The notes beneath the pieces were generated by a model that did not search any database, had not been told where the DNA came from, and saw nothing but the letters and a program-made list of their open reading frames with translations. The position numbers were made by a program, and so were the translations under genes. 33,845 nucleotides of DNA from the NCBI GenBank assembly GCA_035529855.1, contig DATKVX010000023.1:1-33845 (forward strand), in the 5' to 3' direction. The stretch comes from a bacterium (lineage in GTDB: Bacteria; RBG-13-66-14; B26-G2; WVWN01). Shown piece by piece: positions 25,568 through 33,294 of this stretch. The first letter of the stretch is position 1, and the number at the start of each line of letters is the position of its first letter.

Positions 25568-25582
25568 ACACGCGGGCCGTCG

Positions 25583-25747
25583 CTAGCAACAGCTGGCGTC
25601 GGCCTTGCTTTTGTCGCCCGAGTGCGGTGAGCGGCAGCAACACATCGGGAAGCACTTCATGAGTTGCTGGGCTCGTTCTCCCTTTACCCGGATGATGTAT
25701 TCGCCGTCCTTCTCCTCGATCTTGACGTCAAGGATATTTTTATCCAC
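25583..25747 (-). CDS. 54-residue Cys-rich protein
   Basis: A small minus-strand gene with a GTG start and a near-perfect ribosome binding site (AAGGAGGTGG). The protein starts MDKNILDVKIEEKDGEYIIR, a short beta-hairpin-like part, followed by VKGERAQQLMKCFPMCCCRS and ending in DASCC. Six of the last 23 residues are Cys (CFPMCCC and the terminal CC) and one is His, a likely metal-binding or redox tail. It has no signal peptide, so it is cytoplasmic. It is convergent with recN and lies downstream of the restriction-modification operon's terminator. Not recognised as a known family. Confidence 0.75.
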   Translation of the reverse strand: MDKNILDVKIEEKDGEYIIRVKGERAQQLMKCFPMCCCRSPHSGDKSKADASCC

Positions 25748-25846
25748 GGTACCACCTCCTTTCTTTGTTTGCTATATTCGTATATTTAAAATAATAGATG
25801 TTATAAGGTAAAAAAAACCGCGGCGCGACGGAGGTTATCAAATACG
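25748..25846 (-). promoter_or_regulatory. AT-rich leader of the Cys-rich gene
   Basis: About 100 bases, very AT-rich from 25770 to 25817. On the minus strand the 5' part holds the end hairpin of the restriction operon, and the remainder may hold a promoter (TTACCT, 17 bases, TAAATA at best), but no box pair is convincing. Confidence 0.3.
25810..25832 (-). terminator. Terminator of the restriction-modification operon
   Basis: On the minus strand a short GC stem (CCG-CG pairing with CG-CGG, one bulged T, loop CGC) is followed by eight T. It lies about 15-35 bases after the endonuclease stop codon. Confidence 0.55.
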
Positions 25847-26761
25847 TTATGATTTAGTACGGTGTAGCCAATCCATCAACGCCGGTAAGTTGTGCGCCCA
25901 GAATAAAGTAAGGCCGCGGTCCTGTGCGTCTTGGAGATTGTGGAGGGCATAAACGCCGCTCAGCATAGCTGCAGGCACTACCTGTACGGTGCCGAAGTCT
26001 TTCCGCCACGTCTCTGCCTTAACGGCAGCGTCATTGTTGAGTCTCTTGACGGAGTTTGTGGCCGAATTCGAGACCTTGCATTCGAGCGCCATCGTCCTAC
26101 CATCCCACAATCCGATTAGGAAGTCCGCCTTTCGAGTTCCAAGCATCGACTCTCGGCAGAATTCCCCTGGTGCGGGGGCTGACGAGAGCGTGGCGACACG
26201 ACGAGCGTTCACCTTTCGAAACCGTGATCTTTGAAGCTGGGTTGCAACAAACCGCTCTTGGATTTCCTTCCCTTCATTCCTTCTCATCGTTTCAAGCCGT
26301 CTCATGGCAAGCAATGCCGTTGTTGCTAGTACGGCTGCGGAACGTGCATGCTCGTCCGGTTCCCATCCCTCAGTAAGCCAGGGGAATCGTTTTCGGTCGT
26401 GCCAGTCTTTGATAAAGCCAACAAGCCGATCGAGGAGAGCAGGGTCATCCGAAAGCCGGCCGGGTGCGAGCGATACGGTCTGTACCAGCACTTTAAGGTC
26501 ATCTACGGAAATAGGAGGCCCTGATATATACCGAAAAACCTCTTGTTTCCGTTTGTCGGAAAGTAGGTCGAGGGCGTGTTCGTCTATTTGGGCAAGGTCT
26601 ACGGTCTGCTCTAAAAATTCTTCGACCACACCTTGGTACTCGTCAAACAATTCGAGATACAATTCCAAAGGTTCAGTATGGCGCCCCTCTCGAAAATGCG
26701 CTTCGGATGTTTTACGGGCTTTGTCTAACTCTTCAGTTGTCCATTTCGGAGGTTCGAGCAA
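25847..26761 (-). CDS. XamI-like type II restriction endonuclease
   Basis: A 304-residue protein resembling the XamI family of type II endonucleases. The start (PPKWTTEELDKARKTSEAHFREGR), a long helical middle and a C-terminal PD-(D/E)xK nuclease core fit. The core is visible as TRKADFLIGLWDG and ALECKVSNSATNSVKRLN, giving Asp213 and Glu227-x-Lys229 as catalytic residues. XamI itself cuts GTCGAC; whether this enzyme does is not shown by the sequence. The gene starts inside the end of the methyltransferase gene (29-base overlap), so methylation is made first. GC is lower than in neighbouring genes, consistent with horizontal transfer. Confidence 0.8.
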   Translation of the reverse strand: MLEPPKWTTEELDKARKTSEAHFREGRHTEPLELYLELFDEYQGVVEEFLEQTVDLAQIDEHALDLLSDKRKQEVFRYISGPPISVDDLKVLVQTVSLAPGRLSDDPALLDRLVGFIKDWHDRKRFPWLTEGWEPDEHARSAAVLATTALLAMRRLETMRRNEGKEIQERFVATQLQRSRFRKVNARRVATLSSAPAPGEFCRESMLGTRKADFLIGLWDGRTMALECKVSNSATNSVKRLNNDAAVKAETWRKDFGTVQVVPAAMLSGVYALHNLQDAQDRGLTLFWAHNLPALMDWLHRTKS

Positions 26762-28457
26762 TTCCGATCTCCTTTAATATTTCCGGTTCCGGGATAGGCA
26801 ACCGTTCCATCTCTCGCGGTTCGAACTTAGTAAGGCCACCGGCGTATACACGACCTCCGTGTAGGCTGGCCGATTCGCGTAGATAGTGGACAAGGCCGGT
26901 CAGAACCTCCGCTGTTATTTCTTCACGCGGATAAAGGCCGTGAGCGATGTTTAGGTGCCGCGCTTCCACTCGGTTTAAGACGAAGGTGGGCGGCCTTCTC
27001 GCCATGTACGTTGCAAGAATCGGGGCGGGTTTTCGCAGACCCACGGACCACCAGGCTTTACGATGACGGACAATATAACTCTCGCGGACCCCCATTTCTT
27101 CGGCGCGCTTTAGAAAGCGGTTGATGGCATCTTTTTCTTTACCGTTAAAACCTGATAGGTCTTGCGGTAGGTCGATTACGCGACGTAACGCCTCGTCGTC
27201 GGTTAAAACCCAACTTGCACTAAAAAGCTCACGGGCCTTGGTAACGGTTGGGAATAGTACTGTTTCGGGTAGCCCTGCGCTGTGGGGTCCTGCGATCCAA
27301 ATGTGATTGGCTCCCGTTACCTGTCCTCTATGTACTCGAGCGAGTTCCCCGAGTTCCGTATAACCTTCCGGAACCTCGCGCGGCGTCCGCGTAAAATGAG
27401 ACCACCTTTTTTCCGTAGCCAAACGTTCGCGCCCAACCGGACGACCGATAGAAAGATCACTAAGGTTTTTCAAACTCTCGACCCGAGCGAACTTAGCGGA
27501 TGGGGATTTTCCATTAACTGTGAATGTCGTGATAGCCCCCGTCGTGGCTGTCCCAGGGAACGGTTCCGCCCCCGGCTCGATTACAATGACACTTTGACCG
27601 CCCAAACGATCAAGGAATAAGTCGCGAACGAGCTGGCCGTAGTTGACGTCCATCCACTCCGCGGCCGTGATTAAACCACCGTAATCACCGGCTTTAGCGC
27701 GTCGCGCTATGGATAGGAAGAAATAAACGTGGAGCCCCGCCAGCGTACTAGCGTTAAGCCCCATCTCCGCCGCTTCGTTTTTCAACCACGATTTCCACTT
27801 CGGTTCTATTAAGTGGTGCCGCACGTACGGAGGGTTGCCAACGTAAAGCGTACTGCCCTCAAATCCGTCCAGTGTTGAGGTACGGAAATCTTCCAACCGA
27901 ACCTCAGCCCGATCCGCCATACCGGACGCCGCAAGGTTCGCTTTTACAGTTAACGCTGCGAGCGGGTCCGACTCCACCGCGACAAGATACGCTTTCGGAA
28001 ACCTCCGGCCGGCCTCCAATAAAAATCGGCCAGATCCCGCGCCAGGATCGATTACCCGTTTTGGTTCCCCAACCGTCTCCGCCCACGAAATGATAGCTTT
28101 GACGATCTCGCGGGGCGTATAGACGGCACCGTCTTTACGACGCCGCGGTGGGGGCCGCAACGCACAAAACGCCTCTCCGAGTGGGTCTTCTCCGGCGCGA
28201 ATTCGATCTCGCAATTCGCGTATAACCCGGTCGCTCATCTTCGGCAGTCCGTATGCGAGCTTGGTTTCCGATGTAGATAATCCCCTAACGACTAGCGCCC
28301 CCAATCCAAAGGCGAGCGCAGCTAGTATACGCTCGCTTTTTATGAGGCTGGTCGTTTCCGCCTCGTTTCCATCGTCGTCTATAAGAGGCCAAGGAACATC
28401 GAAGTTCCTTTTTACCGCCTCTTCGAATAAGGGGGATATTCTTTTATTCTCTACCAC
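26733..28457 (-). CDS. Adenine-N6 DNA methyltransferase of the restriction system
   Basis: A 574-residue DNA methyltransferase. A helical N-terminal part is followed by GAVYTPREIV, the SAM-binding motif I (DPGAGSGRF, residues 137-145), the catalytic motif NPPY (208-211) and a C-terminal target-recognition region that includes HRGQVTGANHIWI and LNRVEARHLNIAHGLYP. This order is that of gamma-class adenine-N6 methyltransferases. It should protect host sites from the endonuclease encoded next. The GTG start at 28457 lies 6 bases after the ArsR-type gene, with its ribosome binding site overlapping that gene's stop, so it is expressed from the regulator's promoter. GC is lower than in the flanks. 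Confidence 0.9.
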   Translation of the reverse strand: MVENKRISPLFEEAVKRNFDVPWPLIDDDGNEAETTSLIKSERILAALAFGLGALVVRGLSTSETKLAYGLPKMSDRVIRELRDRIRAGEDPLGEAFCALRPPPRRRKDGAVYTPREIVKAIISWAETVGEPKRVIDPGAGSGRFLLEAGRRFPKAYLVAVESDPLAALTVKANLAASGMADRAEVRLEDFRTSTLDGFEGSTLYVGNPPYVRHHLIEPKWKSWLKNEAAEMGLNASTLAGLHVYFFLSIARRAKAGDYGGLITAAEWMDVNYGQLVRDLFLDRLGGQSVIVIEPGAEPFPGTATTGAITTFTVNGKSPSAKFARVESLKNLSDLSIGRPVGRERLATEKRWSHFTRTPREVPEGYTELGELARVHRGQVTGANHIWIAGPHSAGLPETVLFPTVTKARELFSASWVLTDDEALRRVIDLPQDLSGFNGKEKDAINRFLKRAEEMGVRESYIVRHRKAWWSVGLRKPAPILATYMARRPPTFVLNRVEARHLNIAHGLYPREEITAEVLTGLVHYLRESASLHGGRVYAGGLTKFEPREMERLPIPEPEILKEIGIARTSEMDN

Positions 28458-28463
28458 GTGACC

Positions 28464-28742
28464 CTACCCTTTTACGCCGTTGATTTCGAACTCGTCGCGG
28501 ACGCAGCAGCACACGGAGTTGACTTTATCTTTATCTATGGCGTAATAAACCGTGGTGCCGCACTTTTCGGCCGTGACGAGGCCGGCCTCACGCAGGACCC
28601 GTAGGTGATGGGAAACGGCGGGTTGGCTGAGGTTGACGCGGGCGACGATGTCACCGACGCAAAGACGTTCGCAACACAGCGCCTTAAGAATCGAGACGCG
28701 GACCGGGTCGCCGAGGGCTTTAAAGGACGTACATATATCCAT
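28464..28742 (-). CDS. ArsR-family metal-type regulator
   Basis: A 92-residue winged-helix repressor. The ArsR core reads FKALGDPVRVSILKAL, then the recognition helix LSQPAVSHHLRVLREAGLV and the wing CGTTVYYAID. Cysteines sit in CCERLCVGD on the helix before the recognition helix (where ArsR/SmtB sensors bind thiophilic metals) and in a terminal CCC. A metal or arsenite sensor is likely. The ATG at 28742 is preferred: the promoter's -10 box ends at 28752, so the transcript starts three or four bases before the ATG (leaderless). An upstream TTG at 28763 would be in the promoter. The methyltransferase gene follows after 6 bases. Confidence 0.85.
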   Translation of the reverse strand: MDICTSFKALGDPVRVSILKALCCERLCVGDIVARVNLSQPAVSHHLRVLREAGLVTAEKCGTTVYYAIDKDKVNSVCCCVRDEFEINGVKG

Positions 28743-28780
28743 ACATTTAAATGTATAACACAACGGGCCCGCGATGTCAA
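28741..28780 (-). promoter_or_regulatory. Promoter and palindromic operator of the arsR-type gene
   Basis: On the minus strand TTGACA (28780-28775), a 17-base spacer and TATACA (28757-28752) form a strong promoter. A perfect 16-bp palindrome, ATACATTTAAATGTAT, covers 28741-28756, spanning the -10 and the start of transcription and reaching the ATG. ArsR repressors bind such dyads, so self-repression is likely, and the whole restriction-modification operon would be controlled with it. Confidence 0.7.
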
Positions 28781-28800
28781 CCCTTTATTTCGGAAGCGGC

Positions 28801-30045
28801 CTACGCGCCGAACTTCTCCGCTCGGCCCGCCAGGTTGAGTAATATCGGCAGGAGGTCCCGGCCGCGCAGGCGGCCGGCGCCGCCCACGGCCGCGGGGCGC
28901 TCGCCGAACGTCTCGACGGCGTCGGTACGCACCCCCGGGCCCCAAAAGAGCACCGGGACCGGGTCGCCGCTGTGGTCGCGCACCGCCACCGGCGTCGCGT
29001 GGTCACCCAATATCGCGACGTGGCAGCCGGCCGGGAGGCCGTCGAGCAGCGGCGCCGCGGCGGCGTCGATGCGCTCGATGACGGCGACCTTGGCCGCGGC
29101 GTCGCCGTCGTGGCCGGCGACGTCGGGCCCTTTCACGTTCGCGAGGACGAGGTCGTATTTCCCCACGGCCTCGGCCGTGGCGGCCATAAAGGCGCCGAGG
29201 TCGGTATCCAGGCCGCCGTTGACCGCCTCCGGCAGCGGGACGACGTCCAGGCCGCAGTACCGCGCAATACCGCGGATGAGGCCTACCTCCACGACGGCGG
29301 CCGCGGTCAGGTCGTAGAGCTCCGTGACGCGCGGGATGTGGGGCGCGAGGCCGGCCCCGCGCGGTAAGATAATATTGGCGGGCGGGAGGTTGCGTCGCGC
29401 GCGCTCGTCGTTGACGGCGTGGCCCTTCAGCGTCTCGTACGACAGCGCGACGAACTTGTTTACGACGGCCGCGGTTTTTTCGTCTTCGGGCGTTGGGCCG
29501 GCGGCGCGGGCGACGGCCGCGCCCTCCTCGTGGGGGTCGACGTCGCTGACGGCGGCGCCCAGGCCGTCGCCGCGGAGGACGAGCGCGGCCCGGTGAGCGG
29601 TCGATTCCTTGATGAAGCATTTAACGCCGTCGAGCTCGACGCCGTTCAGGGGGGCGACCAGCTCCGCGGTCCCCTCGGTGATGCGGCCCGCGCGTCGGTC
29701 GATAACGACGAGCTCGCCGTCCCGCTCTTCCACCGTCGCGAAGTTGCAGCGGAACGCCACGTCGCCCGGGCGCACGTCCATACCGACGCCCAGCGCCTCG
29801 AACGGCCCGCGGCCGGTGTAGTACTCGTAAGGGTCGTAGCCCAGCAGCGCCAGGTGCGCCGTGTCGGAACCGGGGCGCACGCCGGGCGCTACGGGGTCGA
29901 GGATGCCGTTTTCGCCCCGCCGCGCCAGTCGGTCGAAGTTGGGGGTGCGGGCGGCCTCGAGCGGCGTCTTGCCGTCCAGCTCTCCCACCGGCCTGTCCGC
30001 CACGCCGTCGCACAGCAGTATCAATATTTTCCCTTGGGATGTCAT
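28801..30045 (-). CDS. apgM: Phosphoglycerate mutase, 2,3-BPG-independent, archaeal type
   Basis: A 414-residue enzyme of the alkaline phosphatase superfamily that interconverts 3- and 2-phosphoglycerate in glycolysis. Motifs: LLCDGVADRP (metal ligand Asp13), GSDTAHLALLGYDP around the catalytic Ser, GRGPFEALG, FRCNF, KGPDVAGHDGD and LGDHATPV for the second metal site. The length fits the archaeal-type group, which differs from the roughly 510-residue bacterial enzyme. The ATG at 30045 lies 1 base after the ProRS stop codon, so both come from one transcript; GAAGG inside the end of proS is the ribosome binding site. Confidence 0.93.
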   Translation of the reverse strand: MTSQGKILILLCDGVADRPVGELDGKTPLEAARTPNFDRLARRGENGILDPVAPGVRPGSDTAHLALLGYDPYEYYTGRGPFEALGVGMDVRPGDVAFRCNFATVEERDGELVVIDRRAGRITEGTAELVAPLNGVELDGVKCFIKESTAHRAALVLRGDGLGAAVSDVDPHEEGAAVARAAGPTPEDEKTAAVVNKFVALSYETLKGHAVNDERARRNLPPANIILPRGAGLAPHIPRVTELYDLTAAAVVEVGLIRGIARYCGLDVVPLPEAVNGGLDTDLGAFMAATAEAVGKYDLVLANVKGPDVAGHDGDAAAKVAVIERIDAAAAPLLDGLPAGCHVAILGDHATPVAVRDHSGDPVPVLFWGPGVRTDAVETFGERPAAVGGAGRLRGRDLLPILLNLAGRAEKFGA

Positions 30046-30046
30046 A

Positions 30047-31504
30047 TCAGTACGCCTTCGCGAAGTACGCCCAGACCTTGGCCTTGCCGCCGCAGCCGGC
30101 GCAGCTCTTGTCGCCGGCGTCCTCCGGCTCGAGCGGGATGAAGCGAATGGTGGCGCCGGTCTGCGTCGCGATGTCGTCTTCGCACGCGGACTCGCCGCAC
30201 CACGGCGCCCGGACGAAGCCGGGCCGCCCCTCGAGGAGGGAGTAGAAGTCGTCGCGGTTGTCGACGGTCTTGGTGTTCTCTTGTAAGTAGGAGGCGGCCG
30301 CGGCCAGCATGTCCCCCTGTATCGCCTCGAGCGTCTCCGCGACCCAGGCGGCGATTTTATCGCGGGGCACCGCCGTTTTCTCGCGGGTGTCGCGCCGCAC
30401 CGCGGTGACGACGCCCTTCTCGACGTCCTTGGGCCCGAGCTCGAGCCTGAGCGGCGCGCCGCGCATCTCCCACTCGTTGAACTTCCACCCGGGCGTGTAC
30501 TCGTCGCGGTCGTCGAGCTTCACGCGCAGCCCCGCCGCCGCGAGCTCGTCGGCCAGCGCGCGGGCCTTGGCCAGGACGTCTTCCTTGGTCTTCTCGAAGG
30601 TGATGGGGACGACGACCGCCTGCACCGGCGCCACCCGGGGCGGGAGCTTAAGGCCGGCGTCGTCGCCGTGAACCATTATAAGGGCGCCTATCAAGCGGGT
30701 GGTGACGCCCCACGACGTTTGCCACACGTAGTGGAGCTTGTTGTCTTCCTCCAGGTACGTTATGTCGAAAACCTTGGCGAAGTGCTGACCCAGGTTGTGG
30801 GACGTGCCGGCCTGCAGCGCCCGGCCGTCCGGCATGAGCGCCTCCACGGTATACGTTTGGAGGGCGCCCGGGAAGCGTTCGCGGTCGGTTTTGACGCCCG
30901 TGTACACCGGGATGGCGAGGACTTCGTGGACGAATTTCTCGTAGAGCTCGAGGATCATCAAGGCTTCCTCGTGGGCCTCGTCGGCGGTGCGGTGGGCGGT
31001 GTGGCCCTCCTGCCACAGGAACTCGGTGGTCCGCAAGAAGAGGCGCGTGACCTTCTCCCACCGCACGATATTGGCCCACTGGTTTATCAGGACCGGCAAG
31101 TCGCGCCACGAGCGTATCCACTTGGCGTACATCTGGCAGATGATGGCCTCCGAGGTGGGCCGGATGGCGAGGCGCTCCTCCAGCACTTCGGTGCCGCCCT
31201 GCGTCACCCATGCCACCTGGGGCGTAAAGCCCTCGGTGTGTTCGGCCTCTTTGGCCAGAAACGATTCCGGGATAAGCAGCGGGAAGTACGCGTTCTCGTG
31301 GCCGGCGGCCTTGATGCGCGCGTCGAGCGCGTCGCGGAGCAGCTCCCATATGGCGTAGCCGTACGGCCGAATCACCATACACCCGCGAACCGGCGCGTAG
31401 TCGGCCAGCTCGGCCTTGCGGACGACGTCGATGTACCACTGCGAGAAGTCGACGTCCCGCCGGCAGATATCCTTCACGAATTTTTTTTCATTTTTTTCTT
31501 CCAT
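30047..31504 (-). CDS. proS: Prolyl-tRNA synthetase, eukaryote/archaeal type
   Basis: A 485-residue class II aminoacyl-tRNA synthetase that charges tRNA-Pro. Motif 2 is RLFLRTTEFLWQEGHTAH, and the substrate loops include RPTSEAIICQMYAKWIRSW and QAGTSHNLGQHFAKVFDI. The C-terminal zinc-like part (WCGESACEDD, then SCAGCGGKAKVW) and the final Tyr are those of the eukaryote/archaeal-type enzyme, which lacks the editing insertion of the standard bacterial enzyme. The ATG at 31504 has GGAG upstream. It lies 68 bases after the O-antigen-ligase-like gene on the same strand and is directly followed by apgM. Confidence 0.95.
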   Translation of the reverse strand: MEEKNEKKFVKDICRRDVDFSQWYIDVVRKAELADYAPVRGCMVIRPYGYAIWELLRDALDARIKAAGHENAYFPLLIPESFLAKEAEHTEGFTPQVAWVTQGGTEVLEERLAIRPTSEAIICQMYAKWIRSWRDLPVLINQWANIVRWEKVTRLFLRTTEFLWQEGHTAHRTADEAHEEALMILELYEKFVHEVLAIPVYTGVKTDRERFPGALQTYTVEALMPDGRALQAGTSHNLGQHFAKVFDITYLEEDNKLHYVWQTSWGVTTRLIGALIMVHGDDAGLKLPPRVAPVQAVVVPITFEKTKEDVLAKARALADELAAAGLRVKLDDRDEYTPGWKFNEWEMRGAPLRLELGPKDVEKGVVTAVRRDTREKTAVPRDKIAAWVAETLEAIQGDMLAAAASYLQENTKTVDNRDDFYSLLEGRPGFVRAPWCGESACEDDIATQTGATIRFIPLEPEDAGDKSCAGCGGKAKVWAYFAKAY

Positions 31505-31572
31505 AAAAGCTCCGTTGGGGGATTACGGGGGCGAGCTTCGGGTGCCGCCGGCGCGGTCGCGCCGACCGGAAT

Positions 31573-33087
31573 TCACCTCGCGGCGGCCGCGCCGCCCGCC
31601 GTTTCGGGCGCGGCCAGCGGCGCCGCGGCGACGCGGGAGGGCGCGCCGGCCGAGAGTAACACCGCGGCCCTGTTTACCGCGGCGGCCGCGGCTATAGCTA
31701 CGAAAAACGTCTGGCCCCCCCGCAGTATCGTCTCGAACGAGCCCGCGACGATGGTCGCTACGAACAGCGCTTCGTACATGCCGTTCAAGAGAAAGTACTC
31801 GTCCAGGCCGGCGCCGCGGCAAAGGCGCTCGTTCTCGCGGAACAACCGGAAAGTAACGATTATCAACCCCAGGAAGAAAAAGAAGCCGACGACGCCCGTA
31901 CTAACGAGTACTTCCAATATGCCGCTGTGGACGGCCTTGACGTGCTCCGCGGGCCCGCGGGCTTCGGCCGCGTATTCGGCCCGGTAAATGGTCCCGAACG
32001 TCCGCGGCCCGATGCCTATGAGGGGCGAGCTCTTAAAGATGTCCAGCGCGGAACGGTAAATGTAACCGCGCGACCCGCCGAGGGCCTCTTCCGTTTCCCC
32101 GGTGAACAACGCGCCGAACCATCGCTCTTGTCGGGTTTTGTATTGCTCCGGTATTAGTATCAGGGCGACCACCAATACGGAGGCGGCCAACAGATATGGG
32201 ATTAACTTCTTACGTTTTTTTATCAGTTGGTACGTAAAGGTTATAATGATGGTCAATAGGCCGCCCCGCGAGCCGGTGAAGATGATCGTTACGACGCACG
32301 TGGCCAGGCCGCAGAGGGAGAGCAGTCTTTTCTTGGCGTCCGTTACGGACAGCGTAAGTACGAGCAACATGGCGGCGGCGAAATTCCCCACCATAGCCAG
32401 GCCGTTGGGGTTGCCCACCGCTCCCGCGGCGCGTATGACCCCGCTCATAGCTATCGAGCCTATCCCGGTAACGCAGGAGGTTAGTAATGAAAGTACGAAG
32501 AACCACGTATAGCGAGCGAACCATTTCGTTTCGGCGAAGAGGTTTATGAATATAACGTACAATATTATGTTCTCGAGCAGTTGGAAGGTAGCCGTCCATA
32601 CCTTACTCCACGCCAGCGCTTGGAACGCCGATATCAAGGTGGCGACCAGGAAGCCGTATAAAAATACCAGTTGCGTTTTATGGCCGAAGACGGGCTTCTT
32701 TTTTTGGGTGACGACCAACGCTACGAACCCGATGAGCGTGAAGAGGCCGATGCTCTTGGTGAGCGTAACGCCTAAGCCGCGGAAGAGGCGCTCCAGCTGC
32801 AGCCCCTGGGCCAACGAACGGTAAACCCTTAACGCGATGACGCCGAGGTGGGGTTTCGTTATGATCGTCAGGAATAAAAACAGGAATAACGAAAGCTGTA
32901 GCAGCCTGGTCGCCGACCCCTTCCATAACAAAAAGTAAGAGGCCGTCGCCAATAACACCAACGCCAGCGCCGTCACCGTCCGGCGCCGGTTCGTCCCCCA
33001 CACGCCGCCCCGGACCCGGCGGCCCGCGGAACGAAGCAGCCCTTCGCCGCCCGGTTGCCTTCGGACCGTCTTCAACCACGTAGCCAT
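31573..33087 (-). CDS. O-antigen ligase-family membrane protein
   Basis: A 504-residue protein with about twelve hydrophobic segments. A basic N-terminus (about residues 1-36) precedes the first helix. Family marks of the O-antigen ligase/polymerase (Wzy_C) domain: RAAGAVGNPNGLA, FTGSRGGLLTI, and the periplasmic loop with SPLIGIGPRTFG and VHSGILEVLVSTGVVGF, whose Arg and His are the catalytic residues in WaaL-type enzymes. It likely joins or polymerises surface polysaccharide, or glycosylates a protein. No other polysaccharide genes are next to it in this window. A promoter candidate is at 33201-33228. Confidence 0.85.
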   Translation of the reverse strand: MATWLKTVRRQPGGEGLLRSAGRRVRGGVWGTNRRRTVTALALVLLATASYFLLWKGSATRLLQLSLFLFLFLTIITKPHLGVIALRVYRSLAQGLQLERLFRGLGVTLTKSIGLFTLIGFVALVVTQKKKPVFGHKTQLVFLYGFLVATLISAFQALAWSKVWTATFQLLENIILYVIFINLFAETKWFARYTWFFVLSLLTSCVTGIGSIAMSGVIRAAGAVGNPNGLAMVGNFAAAMLLVLTLSVTDAKKRLLSLCGLATCVVTIIFTGSRGGLLTIIITFTYQLIKKRKKLIPYLLAASVLVVALILIPEQYKTRQERWFGALFTGETEEALGGSRGYIYRSALDIFKSSPLIGIGPRTFGTIYRAEYAAEARGPAEHVKAVHSGILEVLVSTGVVGFFFFLGLIIVTFRLFRENERLCRGAGLDEYFLLNGMYEALFVATIVAGSFETILRGGQTFFVAIAAAAAVNRAAVLLSAGAPSRVAAAPLAAPETAGGAAAAR

Positions 33088-33200
33088 CTTTTTTACCGCG
33101 ACCGCAATCGCGACGGCGGCCGCGCGCCGACGCCCTTATGGCCCTACGTCGCCGGCGCCGATATCGGCCTTTTCCGTCTCAACGCCGCGATTTCTTTGGG

Positions 33201-33228
33201 ATATTACCAGATTATGAGGAAATGTAAA
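33201..33228 (-). promoter_or_regulatory. Promoter candidate of the O-antigen-ligase-like gene
   Basis: On the minus strand TTTACA (33228-33223), a 16-base spacer and TAATAT (33206-33201). The leader would be about 105 bases. Confidence 0.5.
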
Positions 33229-33277
33229 GGGTTTTTGCCCCAGGCCGTGACGTACGATGGCGCTCGAGTATCCTTTG

Positions 33278-33286
33278 TGATATATT
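33278..33286 (+). promoter_or_regulatory. Extended -10 box at the DUF4159 gene
   Basis: TG, one base, then TATATT (33281-33286), an extended -10 element. No good -35 box is present. The predicted start of transcription (33293-33295) coincides with the GTG start codon at 33295. Confidence 0.4.
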
Positions 33287-33294
33287 ATTTCGGC

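Larger units (their letters stand above)
33088..33294. other. Divergent intergenic region
   Basis: 207 bases between the minus-strand O-antigen-ligase-like gene and the plus-strand DUF4159 gene. It holds a promoter candidate for each side and no recognisable gene. Confidence 0.5.

Noticed and set aside
26304-26777. Plus-strand frame of 157 codons opposite the endonuclease gene
   Set aside because: Antisense shadow without a ribosome binding site or a recognisable domain.
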